From assembly GCF_014697545.1 (NCBI RefSeq), contig NZ_JACJSA010000005.1, positions 186,001-250,000 of the forward strand: a stretch of 64,000 nucleotides of DNA, in the 5' to 3' direction. The notes under the pieces were generated by a model that was given only the letters and a program-made list of their open reading frames with translations, did not search any database and was not told the DNA's origin. Source of the stretch: Oscillatoria sp. FACHB-1407 (GTDB lineage Bacteria; Cyanobacteriota; Cyanobacteriia; Elainellales; Elainellaceae). Shown piece by piece: positions 36,701-43,275 of this stretch (position 1 is its first letter; each line of letters opens with the position of its first letter). The translations under genes were made by a program, and so were the position numbers.

Positions 36701-38665
36701 ACTTCACGGGCAATTCAATTCGCTGTCCGCGACAACACCTCCAGCGGCAACCTGGCATCTCGTCAGATCCAAATTGCGCCTGTCAATGATGCCCCCAGCA
36801 TCACTACTTCCCTGGGCGTGATTCCCTATGACAGAACGAAAGGGGCGATCGCCCTTGATGTGGGTATGGCTGTAGTCGATCCGGATACAACCACGTTAAC
36901 CAGTGCGGCGATCGCGATCGTTGGTTACACCCCAGGGCAAGGCAATCTGGGCTTTACTAACCAAAACGGCATCACGGGCAGCTTTAACGCCAATACTGGT
37001 GTGCTGACGCTAACCGGGGTTGCCTCTGCCAATGCCTATCAGACTGCATTGCGAACGATCACATACAACAATCCCAACGCCACGGTCAATACGCCATCCC
37101 AACTGATTCAGTTCAGTGTCAGTGACGGCAGCTTGAGCAGTAACCCCACCATCGGCGCATTGCAAATTGTCTTTGAAAACACGCCTCCAACGGTGGATTT
37201 AAATGGTGCCAGCGCAGGCATCGACCTGACCATGTCAGCGACTCCGGGAGCAGTTGCCCGGGTTGCCGATGGCATTACCCTGAGCGATGTTGATAGTGCT
37301 ACTCTGTCGTCGGCGTTGGTGTTTATCGAAAATCCAATTCGCCTGCTGCAAGAACAGCTTGCTGTTGACACCACAGGAACAGGGATTATCGCTTCTTACA
37401 ACCCCGATGTCGGAGTGCTCAACCTGTTGGGAAGTGCTTCTGTCGCGACCTATCAACAGGTACTCCGCAGCGTCACCTACCGCAGCAGTGTCCTTGACCC
37501 AGAAGCAACGCCACGTCGCATTCGCTTTAGCGTTCACGATGGCGAAGACGACAGTGCTACCGCAACCACAACCCTGAGCTTTGCCATCGGAGGGCTTCCC
37601 GGCGGCGGTCCGGGACTTTCTCTGGTGACAACCCCCAATCGCGATGTGATTGATGCACCGACAACCGATGATGCAGTAAGCTCCGTCCTGGCAAACTTGC
37701 AACAGAGCGACACGATCAGCGGTGGCATTGGGTTAGATGCCTTTATCCTCACGGATGGCACTGGAACGGCGATTGTCGATGCCAGAAGCACCACCAACCA
37801 AGTCACAGGTATTATTTCCAACGGCACCACGGTCACTAACTTTGAACGGTTTGATTTCAGTGGCTTTGGTGGTACTGCCACCATGATGGGCAGCGACTTG
37901 CAAAACGACAGCCTTATTGGTGGCTTGGGGAACGACTCCCTCATGGGCGGTGGTGGGAACGACTCCCTCACCGGAAATGCCGGTAACGACATATTGGATG
38001 GAGGACTGGGAACAGACTCACTGATTGGAAATGGCGGTAACGATCTCTATGTTGTTGACAGCTTGACCGATTCAATCGTTGAGGGACTGAATGCAGGTAC
38101 TGACACTGTGCGTTCCAGCGTCACGATGACCCTGGGGACTAACGTTGAAAACTTGCTGCTCACCGGAACCGCTCTCAACGGCACGGGCAATGCCCTGAAC
38201 AACAGCATCACTGGCAACGGGTTGAATAATGTTCTCGTTGGCGACGTGGGGAATGACACACTGTTAGGTGATGCAGGTCGCGATCGCATCACAGGTGGGG
38301 TCGGCAACGATCGCATCACAGGCGGTGCAGGTGGCGATCGCCTCACAGGTGGCGCAGGTCGCGATGGCTTCCAATTCAACAATCGGCGTGAAGGCGGAGA
38401 TTTGATTACTGACTTCAACGCCCCACAAGACACGATTTATATTGCCCGAAGTGGGTTTAACCGTCGCCTCAGGCGGGGTCGGGTGAGAGCCGATCAATTT
38501 GTCTTAGGCAGCGGTGCGGCTGACACGAGCGATCGCTTTATCTACAACTCCGCTACCGGAAGCCTCTTTTACGATGCTGATGGTCTAGGCGGAACCCGTC
38601 AGGTGCAGATCGCCCGCCTGACCAATCGTGCCAGCCTTACCAACGCAGATATTGTGCTGCTTTAG
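27743..38665 (+). CDS. Giant RTX repeat protein, 3640 residues
   Basis: This is a large secreted or surface protein. Residues 1-400 hold seven repeats of about 50-55 residues starting with EFRVNT and containing FVV-W-S-QDG-GVYAQRF. Residues about 401-512 are a cadherin-like domain (ADFVGAFTDPDGDSLGSIQI). About 513-2533 are twenty domains of about 101 residues (pattern TISAIADQTINED, IPFTIGDVDTPVGSLTVTATS, LVPNGNIVIGG, GANRTVTVTP, NQSGTATITV-VSDG, TETFDVVV). Two cadherin-like domains follow, then four related ~130-residue domains to about 3286. RTX calcium-binding nonapeptides (GGLGNDSLMGG, GNAGNDILDGG) span about 3390-3540, and the C-terminal domain is typical of type I secretion substrates. 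There is no N-terminal signal peptide, consistent with type I export. The likely role is adhesion, sheath or biofilm formation, inferred from architecture. No ABC exporter lies in the window. Confidence 0.9.
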   Translation: MPEFRVNTTTTNDQTMFPAGVPIPAAQAIATDDSGNFVVVWASRAQDDTSGIRPWGVYAQRFDATGNKIGVTEFRVNTFTTDEQWQPSVAMDADGDFVVTWTSFGQPGDPDEGVYIQRYSKTGNPIDGEFQVNTTLPGTQQASNVAMDANGSFVVTWTSLAQDGNGNGIIARRYDNTNNTWGSEFRVNTQITSGDQQYSRIAMADNGNFVITWINGSGAAADVYARLFDADGDPITTEFRVNNYTTNGQLDPSVAMDADGDFVIVWASNGQDGSNDGVYARRYNALGQPQGTDEFRVNSTTFNQQRNPTVSMDGAGNFIVTWSSAGQDAGTGWGVFGQRFNASGNRQGSEFRINDEIAGDQQYSSVSMTPTGNYVVAWTSSSGTQDGGGAGVYAEAFAAAANQIPTISTFGKTLDEDQVFPFTLADFVGAFTDPDGDSLGSIQILALPTQGTLKLDGVDVLLNQEILASNLANLTYTPASNFSGSDSFTWNGSDGTSFANTPAQVSLTINPVNDPPIVSAIDTQITNEDAPIDVAFTVSDVDTPATSLTVVASSSDTTLVPNANIEVLGTGINRTVRITPTANLSGSTTITLDVTDGDLTTTRNFLLTVTAIDDPPTITAIADQSINEDANTGPLSFTIGDVDTDINTLTLSGTSSNPALVPNGNIVISGTGANRTVTVTPVANQSGTATITLTVSDGTTPVTETFDVVVAPLNDLPTITAIADQSIEENTSTPALAFTVGDAETPPNALTVTATSNNTALVPNANILIGGSGANRTVTVTPLAGQSGVALITVSVNDGTTTTTETFNVSVGNVDDPPTITAIADQNINEDANTGALAFTIGDIDTPIANLTVTATSSNTTLIPNANVVLGGSGANRTITVAPAANLSGSATITINVSDGTTTATETFNVVVTAVNDNPTITAIADQNINEDANTGALAFTIGDEETLADDLTVTATSSNTTLVPNANVVVTGAGANRTITVTPVANLSGTTTITLSISDGTNTTIETFDVVVNPLNDPPTVSAIDNQTTSENTPTTAIPFTVGDVETAPGALTITATSSDTTLVPNGNIVIGGSGANRTITVSPAAGQSGIATITVNVSDGTTTTTETFSVSVGVVDDPPTISEITNQTTDEDSATTAIPFTIGDPDTPIGSLVITAVSDDQTLIPNGNIVVGGTGTNRTITVTPASNLSGTATITVNVSDGTTTATETFNVVVTPVDDLPTISAIADQPVNEDTPTTAIPFTIDDVETPVGSLTLTATSSNPTLVPNGNIVITGTGANRTIRVTPALNQFGTATITLSLSDGANTTTETFDVVVAAVNDSPTVSAIADQTTNEGTATTAIPFTVGDVETPSGSLIITATSSDGAIVPNGNIVIGGSGANRTVTVTPLPNQSGNVTISVNVSDGNTTTTETFNLAVGAVDDPPTISAIADQSINEDTPTAALPFTIGDVDTPVGSLTVTAASSNTTLVPNANVVLTGTGSNRAVTVTPVANQSGTTTINLTVSDGNTTTTETFDVVVGAVNDPPTISAIADQTIDEDQTTTALPFTIGDIETTADLLTVTATSSDTTLVPNGNIVIGGTGANRTVTVTPAANQSGTATITIAVNDGTTTSFETFNLVVGTVNDAPFITAIGDQTVNEGISTGAIAFTVSDAETSPGVLTVTATSSNPALVPNSNIILGGSGSDRTVTVNPVANQFGTAIITVSVSDGTATTVETFNVVVGAINDPPTITAIADQTINEDQATTALPFTIADVDNPVNTLTVTATSANPALVPDSNIVISGTGANRTVTVTPLANQSGTATITINVSDGTTTTTETFDVVVNGVNDPPTISAIADQTTNEDTPTAAIPFTLDDIDTSPLGLIVTATSSNPTLVPNGNLTIGGTGTNRTIIVNPAANQTGTATITVNVNDGTTTVTETFDIVVNPVNDPPTITAIADQSVNEGVTTGALAFTVNDAETPAGSLTITATSNNPTLVPNSNIILGGSGANRTVTVNPAANQFGTATITVSVSDGTLTTTETFDVVVGAVNDPPTISTINNQLTNEDTPTTAIPFTVGDIDTPLSNLTITATSSNGALVPDGNVVITGTGANRTVVVTPTANQSGTTTITLTVSDGNQTATETFDVTVNPINDAPIASAIADQNTSENTATAPIPFTISDIDSPLGTLVVTATSGNTALIPNSNIIISGTGANRTVTVTPATNQSGTATISVRVSDGTNFSTETFDVVVTSVNDPPTIAPISDRVINEDTSTGAIPLTLADIDTSLNSLTVTATSSNPALIPNGNIVILGAGANRSINVTPLANQTGIATITVNVNDGTTTVTETFDVTVNPVNDPPTVSVIADQTTTEGTATTPIAFTVGDAESLPDSLVITATSGNTTLVPTGNIAIGGTGANRTVTVTPVANQSGTAVITLQVSDGTAITTRVFNLVVGAVNDAPTITAIANQTINEDTASTAIPFTIGDVDTPVGSLTVTATSSNPTLIPNGSIVIGGTGANRTVTVTPATNQNGTSTITLTVNDGNSTTTETFDVVVTPIADPPTVNPVNKAGTENTNVIFATTDFAAGFADPDGDTLNQLRITSLPTNGTLRLSGAAVTVNQVIPVAQIADLTYTPNPQFNGTDSFGWTGSDGTSFAATASTVTLAIAAVNDAPTLTNVSKVINEDTVINFSSNDFIGAFSDLDGNSLVKIQITSLPTNGTLRLGGSLVTINQEIAVAQLNSLTFTPNTNFGGTISFGWNGSDGTLYAATAATVNITVNAIDDPPVVTTTATPIPYAEGASAIPIDSGLTLSDTDSTQLNGATVTIVNFDPAQDVLNFTPQAGITGSLSGGTLTFSGTANLNDYIAVLRSVTYRNSSSTPNLADRLVRFSVRDTSNVTSNFATRTIQVLPDDTAPLVTTTGSPLAYPENGGAVLIDTGVTIGDSDSVLLTGATVTIVGYTPGSQELLGFNPQNGITGTFDSATGVLTLSGLSALPNYQNALRSITYTNNSDNPPTSRAIQFAVRDNTSSGNLASRQIQIAPVNDAPSITTSLGVIPYDRTKGAIALDVGMAVVDPDTTTLTSAAIAIVGYTPGQGNLGFTNQNGITGSFNANTGVLTLTGVASANAYQTALRTITYNNPNATVNTPSQLIQFSVSDGSLSSNPTIGALQIVFENTPPTVDLNGASAGIDLTMSATPGAVARVADGITLSDVDSATLSSALVFIENPIRLLQEQLAVDTTGTGIIASYNPDVGVLNLLGSASVATYQQVLRSVTYRSSVLDPEATPRRIRFSVHDGEDDSATATTTLSFAIGGLPGGGPGLSLVTTPNRDVIDAPTTDDAVSSVLANLQQSDTISGGIGLDAFILTDGTGTAIVDARSTTNQVTGIISNGTTVTNFERFDFSGFGGTATMMGSDLQNDSLIGGLGNDSLMGGGGNDSLTGNAGNDILDGGLGTDSLIGNGGNDLYVVDSLTDSIVEGLNAGTDTVRSSVTMTLGTNVENLLLTGTALNGTGNALNNSITGNGLNNVLVGDVGNDTLLGDAGRDRITGGVGNDRITGGAGGDRLTGGAGRDGFQFNNRREGGDLITDFNAPQDTIYIARSGFNRRLRRGRVRADQFVLGSGAADTSDRFIYNSATGSLFYDADGLGGTRQVQIARLTNRASLTNADIVLL
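29297..35340. repeat. Twenty tandem 303-bp coding repeats with phase-locked HIP1 sites
   Basis: The octamer GCGATCGC starts at 29600, 29903, 30206, 30509, 31418, 31721, 32024, 32327, 32933, 33236, 33539, 34145 and 35054. All are spaced by exact multiples of 303. It encodes the AIA of AIADQ at the start of each domain. Units without the octamer carry one or more changes at the same place (for example GCGATCGA at 30812). The first unit is one codon shorter. Confidence 0.95.
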
Positions 38666-38739
38666 GTGGCAAGGGAGTAAGGGAGTAGATGGGTAGATGA
38701 GTATGAGAGACGCGATTAATCGCATCTTTACCGTTTACC

Positions 38740-39231
38740 CTACTCCCTATTCCCCAAAATCTTGACGTAAATGCGATCGCACCGTGCCGTTTCAACTCCG
38801 CTTGAGGGTTGATAGCCGCTGCTTTCGTAGAGCTTGGTGGCTTCTTTAAGAACGCTGGCGGTTTCTATCCAGATTTGCCGAAAGTGGCGAGTGGCGATCG
38901 CCTCCTCCAAAGCTTGTAACAGGTAACGTCCCAAGCCGTGACCTCTGACGCTGGGATGCAGATACATTTTGCGAATTTCAACCGCTTTTTCGCCTCGCTC
39001 GACGGGGTAGTATCCGGCAGTTCCAACGACCTGTCCCCGATGTTCGACGACCCAAAATTCGCCACCAGTCTGCCAGTAGGCTTCCTCAACGTGAAAGGCA
39101 TCCCAATCGGTGCCGTCTGGCTCACAACCCAGGTTGTATTCTGCCAGAACAGAACAAATAACCTCAAAAGCAGGCGTGCGATCGCCCGGTTGCCAATCCC
39201 GAATTAAAACGTCACGGTATTGAGTGTGCAT
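38740..39231 (-). CDS. GNAT-family N-acetyltransferase
   Basis: The 163-residue single-domain acetyltransferase has motif A around KMYLHPSVRGHGLGRYLLQALEEA, with the acetyl-CoA pyrophosphate loop RGHGLG, and a C-terminal LYESSGYQPSSG. The target is unknown; such stand-alone GNAT proteins acetylate amines of small molecules or proteins. The MiaE-like gene lies upstream on the same strand 17 bases away, so the two are probably co-transcribed. Confidence 0.92.
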   Translation of the reverse strand: MHTQYRDVLIRDWQPGDRTPAFEVICSVLAEYNLGCEPDGTDWDAFHVEEAYWQTGGEFWVVEHRGQVVGTAGYYPVERGEKAVEIRKMYLHPSVRGHGLGRYLLQALEEAIATRHFRQIWIETASVLKEATKLYESSGYQPSSGVETARCDRIYVKILGNRE

Positions 39232-39248
39232 TCAAGCTCCCTGACTTC

Positions 39249-39848
39249 TTAACTGTGGATTCTTGGTTCAGGATGCAGGGTAGATAGTAACTCGCTCTCC
39301 ACGATCGCCAGTTCCTCTAACCGTTGCTCAACCGCTTCTCGATCGAAGTAGGTCGTCGCCAATACCCAATAGATGCCATAATGGCGAGCTTCCGATGCCA
39401 TTAAGCCACGATAAAACTGTGCCAATTCGCGATCAGGACAATGTGCCGCTAATAACCCCAGTCGCTCATGACTGCGGGCTTCAATCAGCCCAGATACCAG
39501 CAACGAATCCAGCATCCGATCCGGTTCATGTCGCCGAATCTGGTTCTTTAATCCAGCGGCGTAGGGCGGTGCAGAAAGGGGAGCCAGAGCGATGCCCCGG
39601 CGATCGAGCCACTGGTTAACCTGCTCAAAGTGCTCCAGTTCTTCCTGGGCGATCGCGGTCAGTTGTCGTACTAACTTCGTGCTGGAGGGATAGCGAAAAA
39701 TCAGATTGAGTGCCACTCCTGCGGCTTTGCGCTCACAGTGAGAATGGTCGAGCAACACGGTGTCAAGGTTGGCGATCGCCTGTTCTATCCAGGCGGTTGA
39801 AGTAGGGTGTTGCAGAAATTTGATTGATTTAGGTGCCAGAGTTTCCAC
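39249..39848 (-). CDS. miaE: MiaE-like tRNA-(ms2io6A37) hydroxylase
   Basis: This diiron ferritin-like enzyme is expected to hydroxylate the isopentenyl side chain of ms2i6A37 in tRNA. The 199-residue protein shows the paired metal-binding motifs LLDHSHCERKAAG, AQEELEHFEQV (EExxH), GLIEARSHERL (ExxxH) and MASEARHYGIY (ExxH). The length matches the family. It precedes the GNAT gene in a two-gene unit. The function rests on family resemblance; related diiron proteins with other substrates exist, but the four-motif pattern fits MiaE best. Confidence 0.88.
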   Translation of the reverse strand: METLAPKSIKFLQHPTSTAWIEQAIANLDTVLLDHSHCERKAAGVALNLIFRYPSSTKLVRQLTAIAQEELEHFEQVNQWLDRRGIALAPLSAPPYAAGLKNQIRRHEPDRMLDSLLVSGLIEARSHERLGLLAAHCPDRELAQFYRGLMASEARHYGIYWVLATTYFDREAVEQRLEELAIVESELLSTLHPEPRIHS

Positions 39849-40042
39849 AGCGAGTCAGTCAACATTAGAAGCACGTTGCTCATTCAATATAGTCTTTTTG
39901 GGTGAGGTTAGACGGAGTTTCGTTACCTAAGCTACGGAGATGTTTGTGGCTAGTTGTGCGGTGTTAGAACACGCTCCCATTCTGCTTAACCCCGACCAGT
40001 AGCCCTTGAATAACAACGCAGTTTTAGATCAGAGGTGAATTC

Positions 40043-40681
40043 ATGGTTGCCCTAGAGTCCTTTTTTGAGGCGATCGACACGATTGCCGATTCATTCGACG
40101 GCACAATCACTGTAATTGATACCCAGGTCACCATTGACCTGACGACAGTTTATGGTCCGATCGAAGGGACAGTTGACCTGACAGGTGATCCGGAAGTCGT
40201 GGATCTAACCACACCCGTTGGCGATATTGACGGCACAGTCGATATCAACGATGAACAAGTTTTGCTCAATTTAACCACACCCTACGGGGCTATCACTGGT
40301 AATGTGACCTACGGCGATGGCAGTGTGGTCGTTGATATTGCTACACCGATTGGCGACATTGATGGCACAGCGACTTATACCAATAATCAGGTAGCCGTAT
40401 ACTTGGCGACGCCTTTGGGTCCAGTAGTGGGCAACTTCAACATTTCAGACGACTTATTGACCGTCAATCTCAATACAGCTTTGGGACCGATTGCAGGCAT
40501 TGTGGCATTCTCGGATACTCAGATTACGAGTGATCTGACGACTCCGTTGGGTCCAATTGAAGGAACGATTACCCTCTCGAATGGTCAATTGACTGGCGAT
40601 TTGACGACTCCCTTTGGAAATGTGGATGGTTCCATTAATTTGGGTCAATTTAGTCAATTTTTAGGTGGGGTTAATCTTTAA
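40043..40681 (+). CDS. Protein of eight 22-residue beta repeats
   Basis: I do not recognise a family. After 32 residues the 212-residue product consists of eight consecutive units of 22 residues following LTTPLGPIEGTITLSNGQLTGD, each with a conserved (L/I)xT-x-x-G-x-(I/V)-x-G core and an alternating hydrophobic pattern. This suggests a beta-solenoid or an elongated beta sheet. It is acidic, free of Cys and Trp, and has no signal peptide. The start at 40043 has AGAGGTGA (40031-40038). It is a single-gene unit with its own hairpin downstream. A structural or adhesive role is plausible but not shown. Confidence 0.75.
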   Translation: MVALESFFEAIDTIADSFDGTITVIDTQVTIDLTTVYGPIEGTVDLTGDPEVVDLTTPVGDIDGTVDINDEQVLLNLTTPYGAITGNVTYGDGSVVVDIATPIGDIDGTATYTNNQVAVYLATPLGPVVGNFNISDDLLTVNLNTALGPIAGIVAFSDTQITSDLTTPLGPIEGTITLSNGQLTGDLTTPFGNVDGSINLGQFSQFLGGVNL

Positions 40682-40713
40682 CCGTGTAATTCTAAAATCC
40701 CTGTACGCGTGGG

Positions 40714-40764
40714 GCATTCGGCAGTTTATCCTGTGTCTTACATTACAACCAAGCTGCCGAATGC
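40714..40764 (+). terminator. Hairpin after the 22-residue-repeat gene
   Basis: GCATTCGGCAG (40714-40724) pairs perfectly with CTGCCGAATGC (40754-40764) across a 29-base loop, 33 bases after the stop codon. The long loop and absent T-run make a dispersed repeat or attenuating structure about as likely as a terminator. Confidence 0.4.
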
Positions 40765-40794
40765 TATGCCTTACGACCATCACTTATCACCCAC

Positions 40795-40878
40795 TGACCA
40801 TTGACCATTGACCATTGACCATTGACTACTGACCACTGACCATTGACCATTGACCATTGACCACTGACCATTGACCAT
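40795..40878. repeat. CCATTGA heptamer array
   Basis: About twelve 7-bp units CCATTGA/CCACTGA/CTACTGA end exactly at the stop codon region of the S9 peptidase gene (minus strand, stop at 40879). It is the complementary form of the TCAATGG units at 22836-23060. Confidence 0.9.
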
Positions 40879-42840
40879 TCACAAATTCTCGATCGCCACA
40901 GGTTCAATCATGTCCGCCAAGTCAAACCCAAAGATTTTGGCATAGAAATAGAGTTCACCATCCAGAGCACGTTTGATATTTTCGGCTTTGCGGAAGCCGT
41001 GTTGTTCCCCCTCAAACAACACGTAGGCAACGGGTAAACCCTTGGCTTTGAGTGCATCGACCATCATCTCAGCCTGGTTGGGAGGTACGATTTTGTCTTC
41101 GTCACCCTGGAAGAAGATCACCGGGCAAGAGAGGCGATCGACAAAGTGAATGGGCGATCGCGCCTGATATAAATCGGCACGTTCGGGATAGGGGCCGATT
41201 AAGCCATCCAGGTAGCGCGACTCAAACTTGTGGGTATCTTCAGCAAGGGCAGCGAGGTCGCTGACGCCGTAATAGCTGGCTCCCGCTTTAAACACTTGCC
41301 GGAAGGTAAGAGCAGCGAGGGTTGTATATCCGCCTGCACTGCCGCCATCAATACAGAGGCGATCGCCATCCGCTAACCCTTTCTCGACCAGATACTTGGC
41401 TCCATTCACACAATCGTCAATGTCCACAATGCCCCAATTGCCCTTAAGCCGTTCCCGGTAGGCGCGTCCATAGCCCGTGCTGCCACCGTAGTTGACATCT
41501 AACACGGCGATGCCGCGACTCGTCCAATATTGAATGCTGAGGTTGAAGTTGGCGGAGGTTGCAGCAGTGGGTCCCCCATGGCTCTTAACTAACAAGGGTG
41601 GACGGGCATCAACAGGAGCAGTGTAGTCCTTGTTTTTAGGTGCGTAATAGATGCCATACGCCGTTAAACCTTGCTCCGTGGGAAACTCAATCACCTCTGG
41701 CACTGACAAATAGCCCGGATCAATTTCTAACTCGCTGGAGCGACGCAGCACTTCAAACTGTCCAGTAGCCAGATCAAGACGAGCGATCGCCCCAGGAGCG
41801 GTAGGCGACCCTCCGGCAAATACCAGATGTTTTGAGGAAACGCGGACTCCACCAATGCTGGCATAGGGCGTGGGAATTTTGGTTAATTCCAGGGTTTGTG
41901 TATTGAGGCGGGCAACAGACTGAATGCCATTCTCGACATAGGTACAAATCAGGCTATCGCTGGACTCAAAACCGTAGGTAGACATGCGAAAAATCCAGTG
42001 GGGCATACCAAACTCGGCTGATTTTTCACAGATTGGCTCAACTTCGCTCACCGGAGTACCGACCCGATAGCGGTAGAGGTTCCACCAACCCGTGCGATCG
42101 CCAATAAAATAGAGCATGCCATCCGGCGACCACTCAGGTTGAAAGATGGACTCAGTTAGTCCCCCAGCAATTTTTTGGGCTGCTCCCAGAGAACCGTCTG
42201 CTTGAACAGGGGCAAGCCACAGTTCCGTGCCATCCCACGGCATATTGGGGTGATTCCAACTCAACCAGGCTAAGGAAGCCCCATCAGGACTGAGTCGTGG
42301 AGAACTGTAAAAATCGCTGCCCGACACAAGCACCTGACCACCATCGGGAGCTTCCGAGGAAATGCTTGAAACTGCAACGATGGTGTTAACAGATTCACCC
42401 TCGCCTGTGTGATCTTCACGCACTGCAATCAGACGTTGACGTGACTGATCTACTACCGCATCGGCATAACGCAGATCGATCGCTGGCGTTAGCGGTTGGG
42501 GGTCCTGTCCGGCTTCCTGGCGATAGAGCCGTTGATCGGCAAAGTTTGAGAAATAGACCACTCCATCTGCAACAACATAGGCACCGCCACCGTATTCATG
42601 CACGCGGGTTCGTACATTAAAGGGGGTAGGAGTCAGATCAGTTGTGGTGCCATCGGGCGATCGCCTTACGACAACATTGCGCCCTGCCTCGGTGGGTCGC
42701 ATCTCACTCCAGTAGATATCATCTCCATCCAGCATGATCTGCCCCAGGCTGATGGTTCCTGCCACGATCAGGTCAGAGGTAATAGGAGATTTCCATGAGC
42801 CATAAGGAGCGGTAAAGGGTTGAGTCATCGTTCTAGCCAT
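40879..42840 (-). CDS. S9-family serine peptidase (prolyl oligopeptidase / acylaminoacyl-peptidase type)
   Basis: The 653-residue cytoplasmic peptidase has an N-terminal beta-propeller (about residues 15-370, with repeated [10 protein letters not shown] and WSPDGMLYF motifs) and a C-terminal alpha/beta-hydrolase domain. The catalytic triad is visible: Ser501 in GGSAGGY, Asp582 in GDEDKIVPP and His614 in GEQHGF. It is expected to cleave short peptides or N-acylated peptides entering through the propeller. No signal peptide is present. The start at 42840 or at 42828 ([17 protein letters not shown]) cannot be decided; neither has a clear ribosome binding site. Confidence 0.92.
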   Translation of the reverse strand: MARTMTQPFTAPYGSWKSPITSDLIVAGTISLGQIMLDGDDIYWSEMRPTEAGRNVVVRRSPDGTTTDLTPTPFNVRTRVHEYGGGAYVVADGVVYFSNFADQRLYRQEAGQDPQPLTPAIDLRYADAVVDQSRQRLIAVREDHTGEGESVNTIVAVSSISSEAPDGGQVLVSGSDFYSSPRLSPDGASLAWLSWNHPNMPWDGTELWLAPVQADGSLGAAQKIAGGLTESIFQPEWSPDGMLYFIGDRTGWWNLYRYRVGTPVSEVEPICEKSAEFGMPHWIFRMSTYGFESSDSLICTYVENGIQSVARLNTQTLELTKIPTPYASIGGVRVSSKHLVFAGGSPTAPGAIARLDLATGQFEVLRRSSELEIDPGYLSVPEVIEFPTEQGLTAYGIYYAPKNKDYTAPVDARPPLLVKSHGGPTAATSANFNLSIQYWTSRGIAVLDVNYGGSTGYGRAYRERLKGNWGIVDIDDCVNGAKYLVEKGLADGDRLCIDGGSAGGYTTLAALTFRQVFKAGASYYGVSDLAALAEDTHKFESRYLDGLIGPYPERADLYQARSPIHFVDRLSCPVIFFQGDEDKIVPPNQAEMMVDALKAKGLPVAYVLFEGEQHGFRKAENIKRALDGELYFYAKIFGFDLADMIEPVAIENL

Positions 42841-42843
42841 CAA

Positions 42844-43275
42844 ACTAAGTGCCTATCACTGAGGATAAAGGCTTTTGCAGAGGAGAGGGTAGAAGAGTGG
42901 AAGCGTCGAAGGGTAGAGGCGAGAAATCCTCAACCAGAACGATTGACGGATGACGATTGACAATGGCACAGGTACGTCCTGAGCTTTGTGTAAACCGCAC
43001 CCTGCCTTCGCTTTCACCCACACTCAACTCTTCTATTGATAATTATCCCTTTAATCCATAGATAATTATCTATGCATAGATCTATATCTATAAGTTTTAA
43101 TGAATCAAAACATTAAATAAATCATTAAATTATAGATTTTTTATTATGTTCACTTCATGTAGCATAGTTCTATTGCTATATATTCAGCTTTTTTCACCTG
43201 AAATAGCCACCCAAATACAGACAGCGATCGCTGCCTGCACTTCCCCTACCTTGATGTTGCAAAGGTGTTAGCCTT
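42844..43275. promoter_or_regulatory. Regulatory region of the ndhF3 operon with nested palindromes
   Basis: This AT-rich 430-base region has CATAGATAATTATCTATG (43057-43074), a perfect 18-bp palindrome, overlapped by CTATGCATAG (43070-43079) and ATAGATCTAT (43076-43085). In other cyanobacteria this operon is repressed at high CO2 by the LysR-type regulator NdhR/CcmR, which binds inverted-repeat sequences upstream; this nest is the best candidate here. No gene is seen in the region. Confidence 0.45.
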
